DNA of 64,000 nucleotides from Pseudoalteromonas rhizosphaerae (lineage in GTDB: Bacteria; Pseudomonadota; Gammaproteobacteria; Enterobacterales; Alteromonadaceae). The stretch covers positions 186,001-250,000 of the forward strand of contig NZ_CABVLM010000005.1 of assembly GCF_902498845.1 (NCBI RefSeq), read 5' to 3'. Made by a program: the position numbers and the translations under genes. Positions 7,147 to 16,888 of the stretch are shown here, one piece after another (position 1 is the first letter of the stretch; every line of letters starts with the position of its first letter). Under the pieces are notes generated by a model. It searched no databases and was not told the DNA's origin. It was given only the letters and a program-made list of their open reading frames with translations.

Positions 7147-10100
7147 CTAAGCATTACTTTTTAGCTCCGCCTTAGAAAGCTCCTTGTTAAAGGCGTTTAA
7201 TTCTGGCTTTTTAACGATTGAGTAAATTACTGGGAGCACAATAAGAGTGAGTAGCACAGCACTTGTCATTCCGCCTACCATAGGTGCAGCAATACGACTC
7301 ATAATCTCCGAACCTGTTCCTGTACCATATAAAATGGGCATCAAGCCGATAATGATTGTTGCAACTGTCATCATTACTGGACGAACTCGTAAGCCTGCAC
7401 CGTGCAATAATGCATCTTGATATGCATCATCAGAGATAGGTTCAGCTCGCTCTTCAGCTTTTTCCTTAAGCTCAGCAAGTGCCTGATTGAGATAGACCAA
7501 CATTATCACACCAATCTCAACCGCTACCCCAGCTAGAGCAATAAAGCCCACGCCAACAGCCACAGAGAAGTTAAACCCTTCCAGATACATCAACCATAAG
7601 CCACCAATCATCGCCATCGGCAAGGTAACGATAATGATAGCCACCTCACTAAACGCTCTGAAGTTTAAGTAAAGTAGAATAACAATAATGGCGAGTGTTA
7701 AAGGCAATACATAGGTGAGCTTTTCTTTCGCTCTTTCCATATATTCGTATTGCCCAGCCCAAGTAATTGAATAACCTGCTGGTAGTTTTAGATTATTAGC
7801 CAAGTGTATTTTTGCACTTTCAACATAAGTACCTACGTCAACACCGTCTATATCGATAAACGTCCAGCCATTTAAACGAGCATTTTCACTCTTAATCCCC
7901 GGCGGACCGTTCTCAACTCGAATATCTGCGACATCACCTAGTGCAATGCGTTGACCACTTGGTGTTACAACAGGTAATCGTGATAGCTGCTCAGGAGAGT
8001 CTCGATAGTCTTGCGGATAGCGTAAGTTAACAGGGTAACGCTCTTGACCTTCTACCGTTTGGGTAACGTTCATACCACCAATAGCTGTAGAAACCACTTG
8101 TTGAACATCTTCGATGTTTAACCCAAAGCGACTTGCCTTATCGCGTGAAATATCAACCTTGATATATCGTCCACCTGCAACTCGCTCTGAGTAAACTGAT
8201 GCTGTGCCTGTAACTTCGGGTAAAATTTGCTCTATTTGTTGGCCGATTTCCTGAATCACATCAAGCTCTGGTCCGGCGACTTTAATACCCACAGGCGTTT
8301 TTATGCCTGTTGCTAACATGTCGATTCGGGTCTTGATTGGCATAACCCAAGCATTCGTTAAGCCCGGAAACTTAACCAATTTATCAAACTCAGCTTTTAA
8401 CGATTCAGTAGTCACACCCTCTCGCCACTGCTCTTGTGGCTTCAATTGAATAAAGGTTTCAATCATGGTTAAAGGTGCAGGATCGGTTGCAGTTTCAGCT
8501 CTTCCTACTTTACCAAATACAGTTTCAACTTCTGGCACAGTGCGAATAAGCTTGTCTGTTTGCTGCAATAACTCCCTTGCTTTACCAATTGAAATACCGG
8601 GATAGGTAGTAGGCATATACATGAGATCGCCTTCATCCAATGGCGGAATGAATTCACTACCAATTTTATCGACAGGCCAAAAGCCAACGATAGTCACTAA
8701 TATTGCTGCTACTATTGTCGATTTTGGAAACTTCATGACTTGCTTTAAAACAGGCATGTAGATAGCAATCAATAATCGGTTTAACGGGTTTTTCTTTTCA
8801 GAAACAACTTTGCCTCGAATAAAGTAGCCCATCAAAACAGGCACCAATGTGATCGCCAAACCTGCTGATGCCGCCATTGCATAGGTTTTTGTATAGGCGA
8901 GCGGAGAGAACATTCTTCCTTCTTGCGCTTCCAAGATAAATACAGGTAAGAATGAGACTGTAATGATCAGTAAGCTAAAAAATAGTGCAGGGCCTACTTC
9001 ACTCGCAGCCTTAGCAACAATTTGCCAGCGATTTTCATCTGTTAGTGGTGTTTTCTCCATATGCTTGTGCATATTTTCAATCATCACTATTGCACCATCA
9101 GTCATCGCACCAATCGCAATAGCGATACCGCCTAAAGACATAATGTTGGCATTGATGCCTTGCATATACATGATAATGAACGACACCAAGATACCTAATG
9201 GCAGAGTAACAACTGCCACAATAGATGAGCGAAGATGAAATAGGAAAGCCACACAGACAATAGCAACGACTGCAAGCTCCTCTAGCAACTTGCTCCAAAG
9301 ATTATCAACAGCACGATCTATTAACTTCGATCTGTCATAAACAGGGACAATCTCCACCCCCTCTGGTAGAGAAGATTTAAGCGATTCAAGTTTTTCTTTT
9401 ACCCCGTTTATGGTTTGTTGAGCGTTTTCACCAAAGCGCATAACGACAACACCACCAACAACTTCGCCTTCACCATTAAGCTCTGCGATACCACGGCGCA
9501 TTTGAGGCCCTAAATTAACGGTAGCAACATCACCAATACGCAATGGCGTGCCTTGTTCGTTAATACCAAGTGGGATTTTCTCTATATCACTAACTGATTG
9601 AATATACCCCGTTGCGGTAACCATATATTCAGCTTCAGCCATTTCCACAACGGATGCGCCAGTTTCTTTGTTCCCTTTTTGTAAGGCTATTTGTATTAAA
9701 CTTAGAGGAATATCGTAAGCTCTCAATTTATCAGGATCTACTTGCACTTGATACTGCTTAACCATACCACCAACGGCGGCAACTTCGGACACGCCCGGAA
9801 CAGTTTGTAGTTCATACTTTAAGAACCAGTCTTGAATGCTTCTTAATTGGCTTAGATCATGGTTTCCAGACTTATCTGTTAAAGCGTAAATGTATACCCA
9901 ACCCACACCTGTTGCATCAGGTCCTAATTGAGGTTTTGCCGAATCAGGCAGGCTTGATGCTACTTGGCTTAAGTATTCAAGTACTCTGCTTCTAGCCCAA
10001 TACAAATCAGTATCGTCATCAAAAATAATGTAGACGTAGGAATCACCAAAAAATGAGTAACCACGAACAGTTTGCGCCCCCGGCACTGATAACATCGCTG

Positions 10101-10311
10101 TAGTAAGAGGAAATGTCACTTGATCCTGCACTACTTGTGGTGCCTGTCCCGGATAGCTCGTCTTAATTATCACCTGCACATCAGAAAGATCGGGGAGTGC
10201 ATCTACTGGTGTTTTTTGTAATGAATACAAACCACCAAACGCGATAATTAAGGTAATCAACAAAACAAAGAAACGATTGCCGATAGACCATCTAATAATT
10301 GATTCAATCAT
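7147..10311 (-). CDS. cusA: CusA-type Cu(I)/Ag(I) RND efflux pump
   Basis: Inner-membrane proton-driven RND transporter of 1054 residues, full length. The segment RIDMLATGIKTPVGIKVAG carries the Met-containing signature of the monovalent-metal (CusA) subgroup; the two czcA genes further right read differently here. The transmembrane proton-relay motif AIGAMTDGAIVMIEN is also CusA-like. It would form the inner-membrane part of a CusCBA tripartite pump exporting Cu(I)/Ag(I) from the periplasm and cytoplasm. GGGAG precedes the ATG, and cusB ends 14 bp upstream, so they are co-transcribed. Confidence 0.96.
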   Translation of the reverse strand: MIESIIRWSIGNRFFVLLITLIIAFGGLYSLQKTPVDALPDLSDVQVIIKTSYPGQAPQVVQDQVTFPLTTAMLSVPGAQTVRGYSFFGDSYVYIIFDDDTDLYWARSRVLEYLSQVASSLPDSAKPQLGPDATGVGWVYIYALTDKSGNHDLSQLRSIQDWFLKYELQTVPGVSEVAAVGGMVKQYQVQVDPDKLRAYDIPLSLIQIALQKGNKETGASVVEMAEAEYMVTATGYIQSVSDIEKIPLGINEQGTPLRIGDVATVNLGPQMRRGIAELNGEGEVVGGVVVMRFGENAQQTINGVKEKLESLKSSLPEGVEIVPVYDRSKLIDRAVDNLWSKLLEELAVVAIVCVAFLFHLRSSIVAVVTLPLGILVSFIIMYMQGINANIMSLGGIAIAIGAMTDGAIVMIENMHKHMEKTPLTDENRWQIVAKAASEVGPALFFSLLIITVSFLPVFILEAQEGRMFSPLAYTKTYAMAASAGLAITLVPVLMGYFIRGKVVSEKKNPLNRLLIAIYMPVLKQVMKFPKSTIVAAILVTIVGFWPVDKIGSEFIPPLDEGDLMYMPTTYPGISIGKARELLQQTDKLIRTVPEVETVFGKVGRAETATDPAPLTMIETFIQLKPQEQWREGVTTESLKAEFDKLVKFPGLTNAWVMPIKTRIDMLATGIKTPVGIKVAGPELDVIQEIGQQIEQILPEVTGTASVYSERVAGGRYIKVDISRDKASRFGLNIEDVQQVVSTAIGGMNVTQTVEGQERYPVNLRYPQDYRDSPEQLSRLPVVTPSGQRIALGDVADIRVENGPPGIKSENARLNGWTFIDIDGVDVGTYVESAKIHLANNLKLPAGYSITWAGQYEYMERAKEKLTYVLPLTLAIIVILLYLNFRAFSEVAIIIVTLPMAMIGGLWLMYLEGFNFSVAVGVGFIALAGVAVEIGVIMLVYLNQALAELKEKAEERAEPISDDAYQDALLHGAGLRVRPVMMTVATIIIGLMPILYGTGTGSEIMSRIAAPMVGGMTSAVLLTLIVLPVIYSIVKKPELNAFNKELSKAELKSNA

Positions 10312-10325
10312 TATTTTTCTCCCAC

Positions 10326-12068
10326 TTAATGATTAGAATGATCAACAGCAGCTTTATTTTCCTTGCCGTGTTGTTCATCTGATTCAAGAGAAATGTCAGT
10401 GATAACTAAGTCATCTCTAACCTCAAAAGTGAAAGTGACATTATCACCGACATTGAAATCAACCATTTCTATATTGTCCGCGACGATAAAATCCATCGTC
10501 GCAGCAGGTCTATCCCATTTCTCTATTGGGCCTCTGCTAATATTTAGAATCCGTGTATCAATATCAATCGCATTAATCAAACCAGATACTGTTGCTGATG
10601 ATACTTCAGGCTCACTCATGATATGAATTCCAGTAATTTCATATCCACCGTCTTCGGTTTTGCTCACTTCAAAGTGCAAAGATTGACCTGACTTTAATGA
10701 GTCAATATCGACTTTTTCAGCCACAGTAAAATCCATAACCATTTCAGGCCAATCCCAAGCTTCAGCAGGGCCATGTGAAATATTAACCATGCGGTGCCCT
10801 GCCATAACACTATTAACATCCCCTTGCATCCAAACAGAGTTAGGCACTTCATCATGAGTCATTCGTTTAAAGTCAGAGCTTTTACTTGATTCAGAATCAA
10901 TCAAGAATTGGGCAGATGTCACCACAACGTCATCTTCATTTAAGCCGTCTAATATTTCGATGCTGTCGATATCAACCCGGCCAATAGTCACTTCAATAGA
11001 TTTAAATTGCCCATCACCTAACGCAAGTACTACTCTGTCCTGTTTACCTGTTCTAATAACGGCTTCTTTAGGCACGAGGATGGTGCTATCAGCTTGATTA
11101 GCGTGAATAGAGACTTGTGCAAACATATTTGGTTTTAATTGATAGTCTGTGTTATCAAATTTCAATCTCACTCGGAGTGTGCGTGTTTTACTGTTCAATG
11201 TTGGATAAACATAATCAACGACACCAGCCCAGTCCTCACCGGGTAAATAATCCAGTGTCATTGATACAGGAAGTCCTTTTTTAATTAAGGCTGCGTCACG
11301 TTCAAACACTTCTGCTTCAACCCAAACTTGATCTAGCTGGCCAATGCTTAATAAGGTGTTTCCCGGCTTTACATAAAAACCTTCTCTAACCTTCAAACCA
11401 TCGACAACACCTGCTTGTGGTGAATAAAAGGTAATTGTTTGCTGAACCTTTCGTGTCTTTTCTAGCTTTTGAACAAAGTCTGCTGAAAGCTGTAACGCTT
11501 TTAGGCGATCTTTGGCTGCTGAAATTAAAGAACTATTGTTGCGCTTTAACGCTATTAACAGCTCTTCCTGAGCATTAACTAACTGAGGAGAATATAGTGT
11601 ATAAAGAGGCTGCCCTTTCTCTACAGGGTTACCTGCTGCTTTGATGTAAAGTTTATCAATCCAGCCATCAACCCGTGGGTGGATATGAATTAGCTTATCT
11701 TCATCATATTGAACATAACCTACCGTTGAGATTTCAGTATGCATATTTTTCAGTTCAACAGGTGCAGTGCGAACCCCAAGGTTATTCACTACATGAGGCG
11801 CAATTTTTACTGCTCCGGGGCCAAAGTCATCACCAGATGATCCTTCCTCATACACTGGAATTAGATCCATCCCCATAGGCGACTTACCGGGCTTGTCCCG
11901 GCGGTAATTAGAATCCATCGGTGCAACCCAATACAGAGGCTTTTTTTCTCCTGATGTTGCTTCATTACTATTACTGTTTGAGCCAGTACCTTGATATAAA
12001 CTCAATGCTCCAGCACCAAGTGCTGCCCCAATGATGATGGCAATAATTGTTTTTGTATTCGTTGACAT
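10326..12068 (-). CDS. cusB: CusB-type periplasmic adaptor with two fused CusF-like domains
   Basis: Membrane-fusion protein of 580 residues, longer than a plain CusB. In order it has an N-terminal membrane anchor, a heavy-metal-binding domain (YWVAPMDSNYRRDKPGKSPM, about 46-65), lipoyl/hairpin/beta-barrel adaptor domains to about residue 400, and two consecutive CusF-like domains (about 414-484 and 494-562). The first CusF copy keeps all four copper ligands expected from E. coli CusF: His432, Trp440, Met443 and Met445 (WPEMVM). The second has Arg, Arg and Ala at the first three positions and only Met525. The C-terminus is His-rich (DHSNH). Start and stop overlap those of the neighbours, so it is translationally coupled to cusC. 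Confidence 0.95.
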   Translation of the reverse strand: MSTNTKTIIAIIIGAALGAGALSLYQGTGSNSNSNEATSGEKKPLYWVAPMDSNYRRDKPGKSPMGMDLIPVYEEGSSGDDFGPGAVKIAPHVVNNLGVRTAPVELKNMHTEISTVGYVQYDEDKLIHIHPRVDGWIDKLYIKAAGNPVEKGQPLYTLYSPQLVNAQEELLIALKRNNSSLISAAKDRLKALQLSADFVQKLEKTRKVQQTITFYSPQAGVVDGLKVREGFYVKPGNTLLSIGQLDQVWVEAEVFERDAALIKKGLPVSMTLDYLPGEDWAGVVDYVYPTLNSKTRTLRVRLKFDNTDYQLKPNMFAQVSIHANQADSTILVPKEAVIRTGKQDRVVLALGDGQFKSIEVTIGRVDIDSIEILDGLNEDDVVVTSAQFLIDSESSKSSDFKRMTHDEVPNSVWMQGDVNSVMAGHRMVNISHGPAEAWDWPEMVMDFTVAEKVDIDSLKSGQSLHFEVSKTEDGGYEITGIHIMSEPEVSSATVSGLINAIDIDTRILNISRGPIEKWDRPAATMDFIVADNIEMVDFNVGDNVTFTFEVRDDLVITDISLESDEQHGKENKAAVDHSNH

Positions 12069-13495
12069 TATTTTTCTCCAAATTGCTGACTGGATAAGTG
12101 CTGATTAGTTTTGTGTGAAGTTTGCATCGACTTATGTTCAGCATTTGAGTTAGATTGAGAATGCGCAAAGAAATAGTTGATACGAGCAACTGTTTTAAGT
12201 GCGTCAACATCAATTCTTAAAGCTGATATTCTGGTATTTAATTCGGCAATTCTTGCTCGAACAACTTCGGCAAAATCGCCATCATCATTTGTGTAGGCTG
12301 TCAATGACGCTTCTGCTTGGTCATGAGTTTGTTTAAGGAGTTGTTCTTGATAGATAGATTGTCTATCTGATAAGCGTTTAAGCTGTCTTAGTTCTTTTTC
12401 TAAAACACTGATCATTTGCTTTGTCAGTAATAGTTTCTCGGTTTTAATAGTCTCTGAATCTGCAATAGAAGCTGCAACTTGCTTATCTTGTCTGTTCTCG
12501 GTAAACAAGGGTAAATCAAACGTTACCCCAACAGAAAATAAATCAGCTCGGCTATCACCAGAGGGCATATTGTCGCGATAGGCATAACTAGCATTAACAC
12601 CCCATTGCGGCTCATATTGCTGTTTGGCTAACTCAATTCCTTTTTCTGAAGCTTTGCGTTTTATATCAATCGCAAGTATGGCTGGGTGATTCGAAAGCTC
12701 CTGAGCCAATAGATTTCTTGAGTAATTAGATGCTTTTAGGACTGTTGGATTATTCAATTGAATCGAAGGCAATTCTTTTGAGACGCTAAACTCTAATGGT
12801 TGCGCGTCAAAGTTGAATGATTCATTCAAACGATCCGCATCGTAAATATGAAGCCACTCATTGAGACGAGCGATTGTCGTTTCTAGTTTCTGCTTTTGCG
12901 AAGTTAATCTGTCATCTAACTGCACGATTTCCAACTGAGCACGAATAACATCTTGCTGTCTAGTTTTACCAACAACGTTTGAATAGCTAGCTTTAGCCAC
13001 TTCCGCCATCTGCTCAAAGAGAGACCAATCATCTTCAATCAATTTAATAGTTTGTTGGGCTAAGTAAGCATCTAACCAAAGTTGTGACACTTGGCTTTTC
13101 AACTTAGCTTTACGATCCTCTCGTAACAGTGGAAATTTCGTGGACTCAATTTGTAACTGGTCTTTCTTGATCTCTAGACTGTCGCCTCTCGGAAACATTT
13201 GAGAGACGCCAACCTTTAGCTGAGTCATTCCTTCCTGATCTAAATCCCAAGTATCTGTTGGTAAATTCATTATCCCTAGCGATACTTTCGGATCAGGCAA
13301 AGTACCTGAAGCAATACTTCTATTTTCAACTGCACTTTGTTTCAATCGGCTACCATGAAGCCAAGGATCATTTTGCTGAGCTAAGGTGATAGCTTGTTCA
13401 AGCGACACTACTTTCTCAGCTTGAGCTGAGAATACAGATAAGCCGAGTATTAATGCAGTTGAAAGTGAAGTAAGGTTTGAAGAGTTCAATTTCAT
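12068..13495 (-). CDS. cusC: CusC-type outer-membrane factor (TolC family)
   Basis: Outer-membrane channel of 475 residues for the Cus efflux complex. It has a signal peptide (ALILGLSVFSAQA) followed by VVSLEQAITLAQQNDPWL, the standard start of an OEP domain, and two OEP repeats with long coiled helices (QQTIKLIEDDWSLFEQMAEV, EKELRQLKRLSDRQSIYQEQ). The tail is polar and His-rich. The start codon overlaps the preceding DUF411 stop (TAATG) and its own stop overlaps cusB, so the block is translationally coupled. A 3'-truncated relative occurs at 30811-31149. Confidence 0.93.
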   Translation of the reverse strand: MKLNSSNLTSLSTALILGLSVFSAQAEKVVSLEQAITLAQQNDPWLHGSRLKQSAVENRSIASGTLPDPKVSLGIMNLPTDTWDLDQEGMTQLKVGVSQMFPRGDSLEIKKDQLQIESTKFPLLREDRKAKLKSQVSQLWLDAYLAQQTIKLIEDDWSLFEQMAEVAKASYSNVVGKTRQQDVIRAQLEIVQLDDRLTSQKQKLETTIARLNEWLHIYDADRLNESFNFDAQPLEFSVSKELPSIQLNNPTVLKASNYSRNLLAQELSNHPAILAIDIKRKASEKGIELAKQQYEPQWGVNASYAYRDNMPSGDSRADLFSVGVTFDLPLFTENRQDKQVAASIADSETIKTEKLLLTKQMISVLEKELRQLKRLSDRQSIYQEQLLKQTHDQAEASLTAYTNDDGDFAEVVRARIAELNTRISALRIDVDALKTVARINYFFAHSQSNSNAEHKSMQTSHKTNQHLSSQQFGEK

Positions 13496-13992
13496 TAGAA
13501 TTGCTCCTCGTATGTCTTAACTTTTGCATAGACTTTGCTCGTTCCATCTTTAAATAGAATTAACACGTTGTATGGCATAAAGCGGTCATCGACTTCCATA
13601 CCGGGAGAGCCAACTGGCATTGCTGGAACTGAAAGCCCAATCGCATTGGGATGTTCTTCTGATAAGAACTGCTGAATAAATTTAGCAGGTATATGACCTT
13701 CAAAGGCAAATCCATTTCTACTCACTGCCGTGTGGCATGAACGGTAATTAGGTTTGATACCATACTTAGTTTTGATGTTGCCGATGTTTCGGAAATCTTT
13801 GGAATGCGCAACGATCCCTTTGTCTTCAATATGAGTTATCCATTTTTTACAACACCCACAAGTAGGGGTTTTATAAACGATTAACTCCAAAGGTGTTACG
13901 TCGTTATTGTGTGCATGGTTATGTTCGTTGGCGTTTGCAAACGCAGGTGAAAGCAGCATTACTACTGCTATTTTTAAATACTTATTGATCAT
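13495..13992 (-). CDS. DUF411 metal-associated periplasmic protein
   Basis: A 165-residue exported protein (signal MINKYLKIAVVMLLSPAFANA, mature end HNHAHNN) of the DUF411 family, common beside copper efflux genes. The CGCC pair (KTPTCGCCKKW) sits in a thioredoxin-like context. It is followed by YRSCHTAV, GHIPAKFI and the family motif VPAMPVGSPGMEV. Three Cys and several His could hold Cu(I). GGGGG stands upstream of the ATG. A diverged paralogue is at 31149-31646 in the same relative position, before a cusC fragment. Confidence 0.88.
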   Translation of the reverse strand: MINKYLKIAVVMLLSPAFANANEHNHAHNNDVTPLELIVYKTPTCGCCKKWITHIEDKGIVAHSKDFRNIGNIKTKYGIKPNYRSCHTAVSRNGFAFEGHIPAKFIQQFLSEEHPNAIGLSVPAMPVGSPGMEVDDRFMPYNVLILFKDGTSKVYAKVKTYEEQF

Positions 13993-14099
13993 TTTTGCCC
14001 CCAGACATCGCTGGAAAATATCTATAGCGCTACGACGCTATATTGACTAACAGAAAAATTAATTACATGTGCGAGAAATTTGGACGCACTAATCCTGTA

Positions 14100-14465
14100 T
14101 TAGGCAAAAATTGGTGGACGATAAAGGGAAGTGGAAATTGAATGAGGTTGTTTAGATTGCAGAGCAGCTACAGATTCACTGAATATTTGAATATCTGTCG
14201 AATCAATACTGGAATTTAGGACTGTCGTAGATGAGCAAGCATTTGCAGGACAAATACATTCAACGTCACAACAATCTTCTGATTGACCATTACTGCTTTT
14301 ATTCATATCACCATGATCCATGTTCATGTTCATGTTCATGTTCATGTGTGATTCGTGAGAACCTGATGACATTTCGCAAGGCATAGCAGAATACGCAAAT
14401 GCTTGCCCAACAAAGGCAACCAGCATAAGCGTCATTACTAAGACTTTTAAAAATACTTTAGACAT
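14100..14465 (-). CDS. small exported Met/His/Cys-rich protein, CopL/DUF2946-like, head of the cus-cop operon
   Basis: A 121-residue protein with start 14465 (MSKVFLK), preceded by AGAGAG; the frame stays open upstream to 14540 without a better start. The signal peptide ends near AFAYSA. The mature part has repeated Met-Asn pairs (HMNMNMNMNMDHGDM), a Cys cluster (EDCCDVECICPANAC) and the C-terminus SLYRPPIFA. It is the first gene of the Cu/Ag operon. Metal binding is strongly suggested by composition; function as sensor, buffer or chaperone is inferred from CopL-type neighbours. Confidence 0.72.
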   Translation of the reverse strand: MSKVFLKVLVMTLMLVAFVGQAFAYSAMPCEMSSGSHESHMNMNMNMNMDHGDMNKSSNGQSEDCCDVECICPANACSSTTVLNSSIDSTDIQIFSESVAALQSKQPHSISTSLYRPPIFA

Positions 14466-14723
14466 AAGACTCTCTTTAAGAAATACAATTGAAAATCTAA
14501 TATATTTATTTGAATAAGTAAACAGAAAAGCTGCAAACACTTATGAGTTATTTTGTCAACATCTAACCCTAAAGTGCCATTTCATTGCCCGAAGCTAGTT
14601 CACTTGTGCTGACACTGAAATTCCTTTTACTTATTATTTCAATAATATTTGCTAAATAAACTCAAATTTAAATGTAAAATTAGAGGGGAAGCAAGAAACT
14701 TTGATGAAACAACTATTTAATAA

Positions 14724-14767
14724 ATTAAGTAAAAAATCAGCTAATCTTAAGTTTACAGTGATACTTT
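14724..14767 (+). promoter_or_regulatory. response-regulator site 0 and -10 box, upstream of the two-component system
   Basis: Three 6-bp half-sites at 11-bp steps: ATTAAG (14724-14729), AATCAG (14735-14740) and CTTAAG (14746-14751). Exactly 10 bp then separate the last half-site from the -10-like TACTTT (14762-14767). The arrangement resembles a PmrA-type box overlapping the -35 position and matches three other sites in this window. It suggests autoregulation of the two-component operon. Confidence 0.75.
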
Positions 14768-14795
14768 GGAAAATATTTATGAAAGGTATTTATCA

Positions 14796-15470
14796 GTGAA
14801 AGTTTTAGTTATCGAAGATTCAATATCACTTAGACGAAGTTTAAGGGTAGGATTAACCAACCTCGGTTTCACCGTGGATGATACTGGTGATGGCTCTGAG
14901 GGACTAAGCATGGCTTTGTCTGGAGATTATTCGCTACTAATTCTCGACTTAATGTTACCCTCTGTCGATGGTACTTCAATATTAAAGGCAATTCGTCAGG
15001 CAGGAAAAGATATCCGTGTATTAATTTTGTCTGCGAAAGACCTTACTGAAGATAAAGTTGAAGGGTTGCTGAACGGTGCTGATGACTACCTTACTAAACC
15101 TTTTTCTTTTGACGAACTGCATGTCCGTTTACTCTGTTTAATGCGGCGCGGTACTTTGAATGTGAACGCTAACAGTATTAATATTGGTGCCGTATCACTA
15201 GATTTACATTTAAAACAATTAAGATGTGGTGGTAAAGATGCTCAGCTAACCCCTAATGAATACAAAGTGGTTGAATGCTTATTTTCCAGTCAAGGAAAAG
15301 TCATTTCTTCTGAAAAGCTCAGCGAATACCTAGCCGGACAATATGATGCAATTGCAAAAAATTCTATAGAGGCTCACCTTTCTTCTGCTCGGAAAAAAGT
15401 AAGAGCTATTGGTTACGAGCTTCCAATTAAAACCAAGCGTGGCTTTGGCTACTTCGTTGAGAGTCATTAA
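14796..15470 (+). CDS. OmpR/PhoB-family response regulator (PmrA/QseB-like)
   Basis: A response regulator of 224 residues from GTG 14796. The frame is open from TTG 14766, but that codon lies inside the predicted -10 box, while GTG 14796 has AAAGG upstream. The receiver domain has the acidic pair IEDS, phosphoacceptor Asp51 (LLILDLMLPSVDG) and Lys101 (DDYLTKPF). The C-terminal winged-helix domain ends IKTKRGFGYFVE. The stop overlaps the histidine kinase start. It is the best candidate for binding the four CTTAAG-type sites. The stimulus is unknown; proximity to the copper operon suggests metal or envelope stress. Confidence 0.92.
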   Translation: MKVLVIEDSISLRRSLRVGLTNLGFTVDDTGDGSEGLSMALSGDYSLLILDLMLPSVDGTSILKAIRQAGKDIRVLILSAKDLTEDKVEGLLNGADDYLTKPFSFDELHVRLLCLMRRGTLNVNANSINIGAVSLDLHLKQLRCGGKDAQLTPNEYKVVECLFSSQGKVISSEKLSEYLAGQYDAIAKNSIEAHLSSARKKVRAIGYELPIKTKRGFGYFVESH

Positions 15471-16888
15471 TGAATTCAATTCATAAAAAGCTAAGTCACT
15501 ATCTATCAATTTCAATCTCATTACTCTTAATTTGTATCTTATTAGCAACTGATATCAGTGTTGATACATGGATTAGTGATGAGTTTGACCGAGCCATGAT
15601 CAACAAAGTTGGACTACTTGAAACATTAGTTGAAGAAGATGAAAACGGAATAGAATTTGATTTTGCTGGGGAATTTATGCCGGAATTTGAAGGCAAAGAA
15701 AACCCTGAATATTTCCAACTTTGGTACAAAAGCGAAGTATTTGAGAGATCTGACACTCTAGAGCTTTTTGAAATAAAAGCTCTCTCTAGATTAGATGTAA
15801 AACTACATGAATTTATTATTCAAGATACCGTATTACCAGACGGTAGAAATGGCAGGATGCTGTATACAAAGTTTTTTCCTCAGGTTGACTCTGACATTCG
15901 TGAAATACTCGGTATAAGCAGAGAAGAATTTGCAAAGAATCAACAACCAATGGAACTTGCCTATGCGCTAAGTAGAGAAGAGTTAGACTATATCCTCTGG
16001 TTTGTTGATATTATTTTTATTTTCACATCTATATTTTCCGTATTTATTATAAGAATAATTGTCAAACTTGTTGTTTATAGGAGTTTAAAACCAATTAGTG
16101 AACTCAGTCAGCAGCTAAGAAAAATAAGTTTAAACTCTAAAAACCCGGAAGTTTCAGTAGAATTTTTACCGCAAGAACTCGTTCCGATAGCTGAAGGCGT
16201 TAATCAGTTTATTAAAGAAAATCATATTCTGTACATTCGAGAGCAGAGAATGGCTTCTGACATTGCTCACGAATTAAAAACACCAATTGCAGAGCTTATA
16301 AGTTTGAGCGAAGTTGCCTTAAAGTTTCCTCATGAAAAGGAAATATCAGATAACCTTGCAAGCGATGTCCATGGAATATCCTATCGCTTAAAAAATATCG
16401 TTAGTAGCATCATGCTATTACAAAAAAGTAGTAGTAGCCATGAGTTAGAAACTAGCAAAATTAACCTAACAGATCTAATTAGTAACATTATCTCAAGAGA
16501 AAATTCAGACGATAGAGATATTACACTTCTTTTTGATATACCTTCATTAATAGTAAATACCAACAAATTTGCTTTAGAAACTGTGTTATCAAATTTAATT
16601 AACAATGCAATCTTTTATAGTCCAACTAATTCAGGAATAGAGATAACAACATCAAAAATTGATAATAGAAATGCTTTAATCAAAATTTCAAATATCTGCT
16701 ACGAAAATTATCAAGAAAATGAGCTTAAATTGTTTTTTGATCCTTTATGGCAAAAAGACGAATCAAGAACATCAACAGAGCGATTTGGATTAGGTTTAGC
16801 AATAGTAAAATCCTACTGTGAAAAAATTGGAGCAACTGTTTCAGTATCGCTAGTTGAGAAGAAAATAACATTTACTGTATCGCTGTAA
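15470..16888 (+). CDS. membrane sensor histidine kinase, partner of the preceding regulator
   Basis: A sensor kinase of 472 residues: N-terminal helix (YLSISISLLLICILLATDI), a periplasmic domain of about 145 residues, and a second helix (IIFIFTSIFSVFIIRIIVKLVV). Then come the dimerisation H-box (MASDIAHELKTPIAELISL), the N-box (NLINNAIFYSP) and the G2 box (RFGLGLAIVKSYC). The usual G1 Asp (DxGxG) is not present; that stretch reads ISNICYENYQENELKLFFDP, a variant also seen in other kinases with an Asn in place. The periplasmic domain is acidic and not His-rich, so a Cu-binding sensor like CusS is not obvious. It overlaps both neighbours by 1 bp. Confidence 0.9.
   Translation: MNSIHKKLSHYLSISISLLLICILLATDISVDTWISDEFDRAMINKVGLLETLVEEDENGIEFDFAGEFMPEFEGKENPEYFQLWYKSEVFERSDTLELFEIKALSRLDVKLHEFIIQDTVLPDGRNGRMLYTKFFPQVDSDIREILGISREEFAKNQQPMELAYALSREELDYILWFVDIIFIFTSIFSVFIIRIIVKLVVYRSLKPISELSQQLRKISLNSKNPEVSVEFLPQELVPIAEGVNQFIKENHILYIREQRMASDIAHELKTPIAELISLSEVALKFPHEKEISDNLASDVHGISYRLKNIVSSIMLLQKSSSSHELETSKINLTDLISNIISRENSDDRDITLLFDIPSLIVNTNKFALETVLSNLINNAIFYSPTNSGIEITTSKIDNRNALIKISNICYENYQENELKLFFDPLWQKDESRTSTERFGLGLAIVKSYCEKIGATVSVSLVEKKITFTVSL

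Noticed and set aside
14466..14723. CusR-type or CTTAAG-type box in front of the cus-cop operon
   Set aside because: No minus-strand copy of the shared three-half-site pattern and no TTGTCA-type dyad convincingly placed; how the Cu/Ag operon is controlled cannot be read here.
14766..14795. TTG at 14766 as the start of the response regulator
   Set aside because: It lies within the predicted -10 box and would precede the transcript start; GTG 14796 has AAAGG upstream and gives the standard receiver-domain N-terminus.
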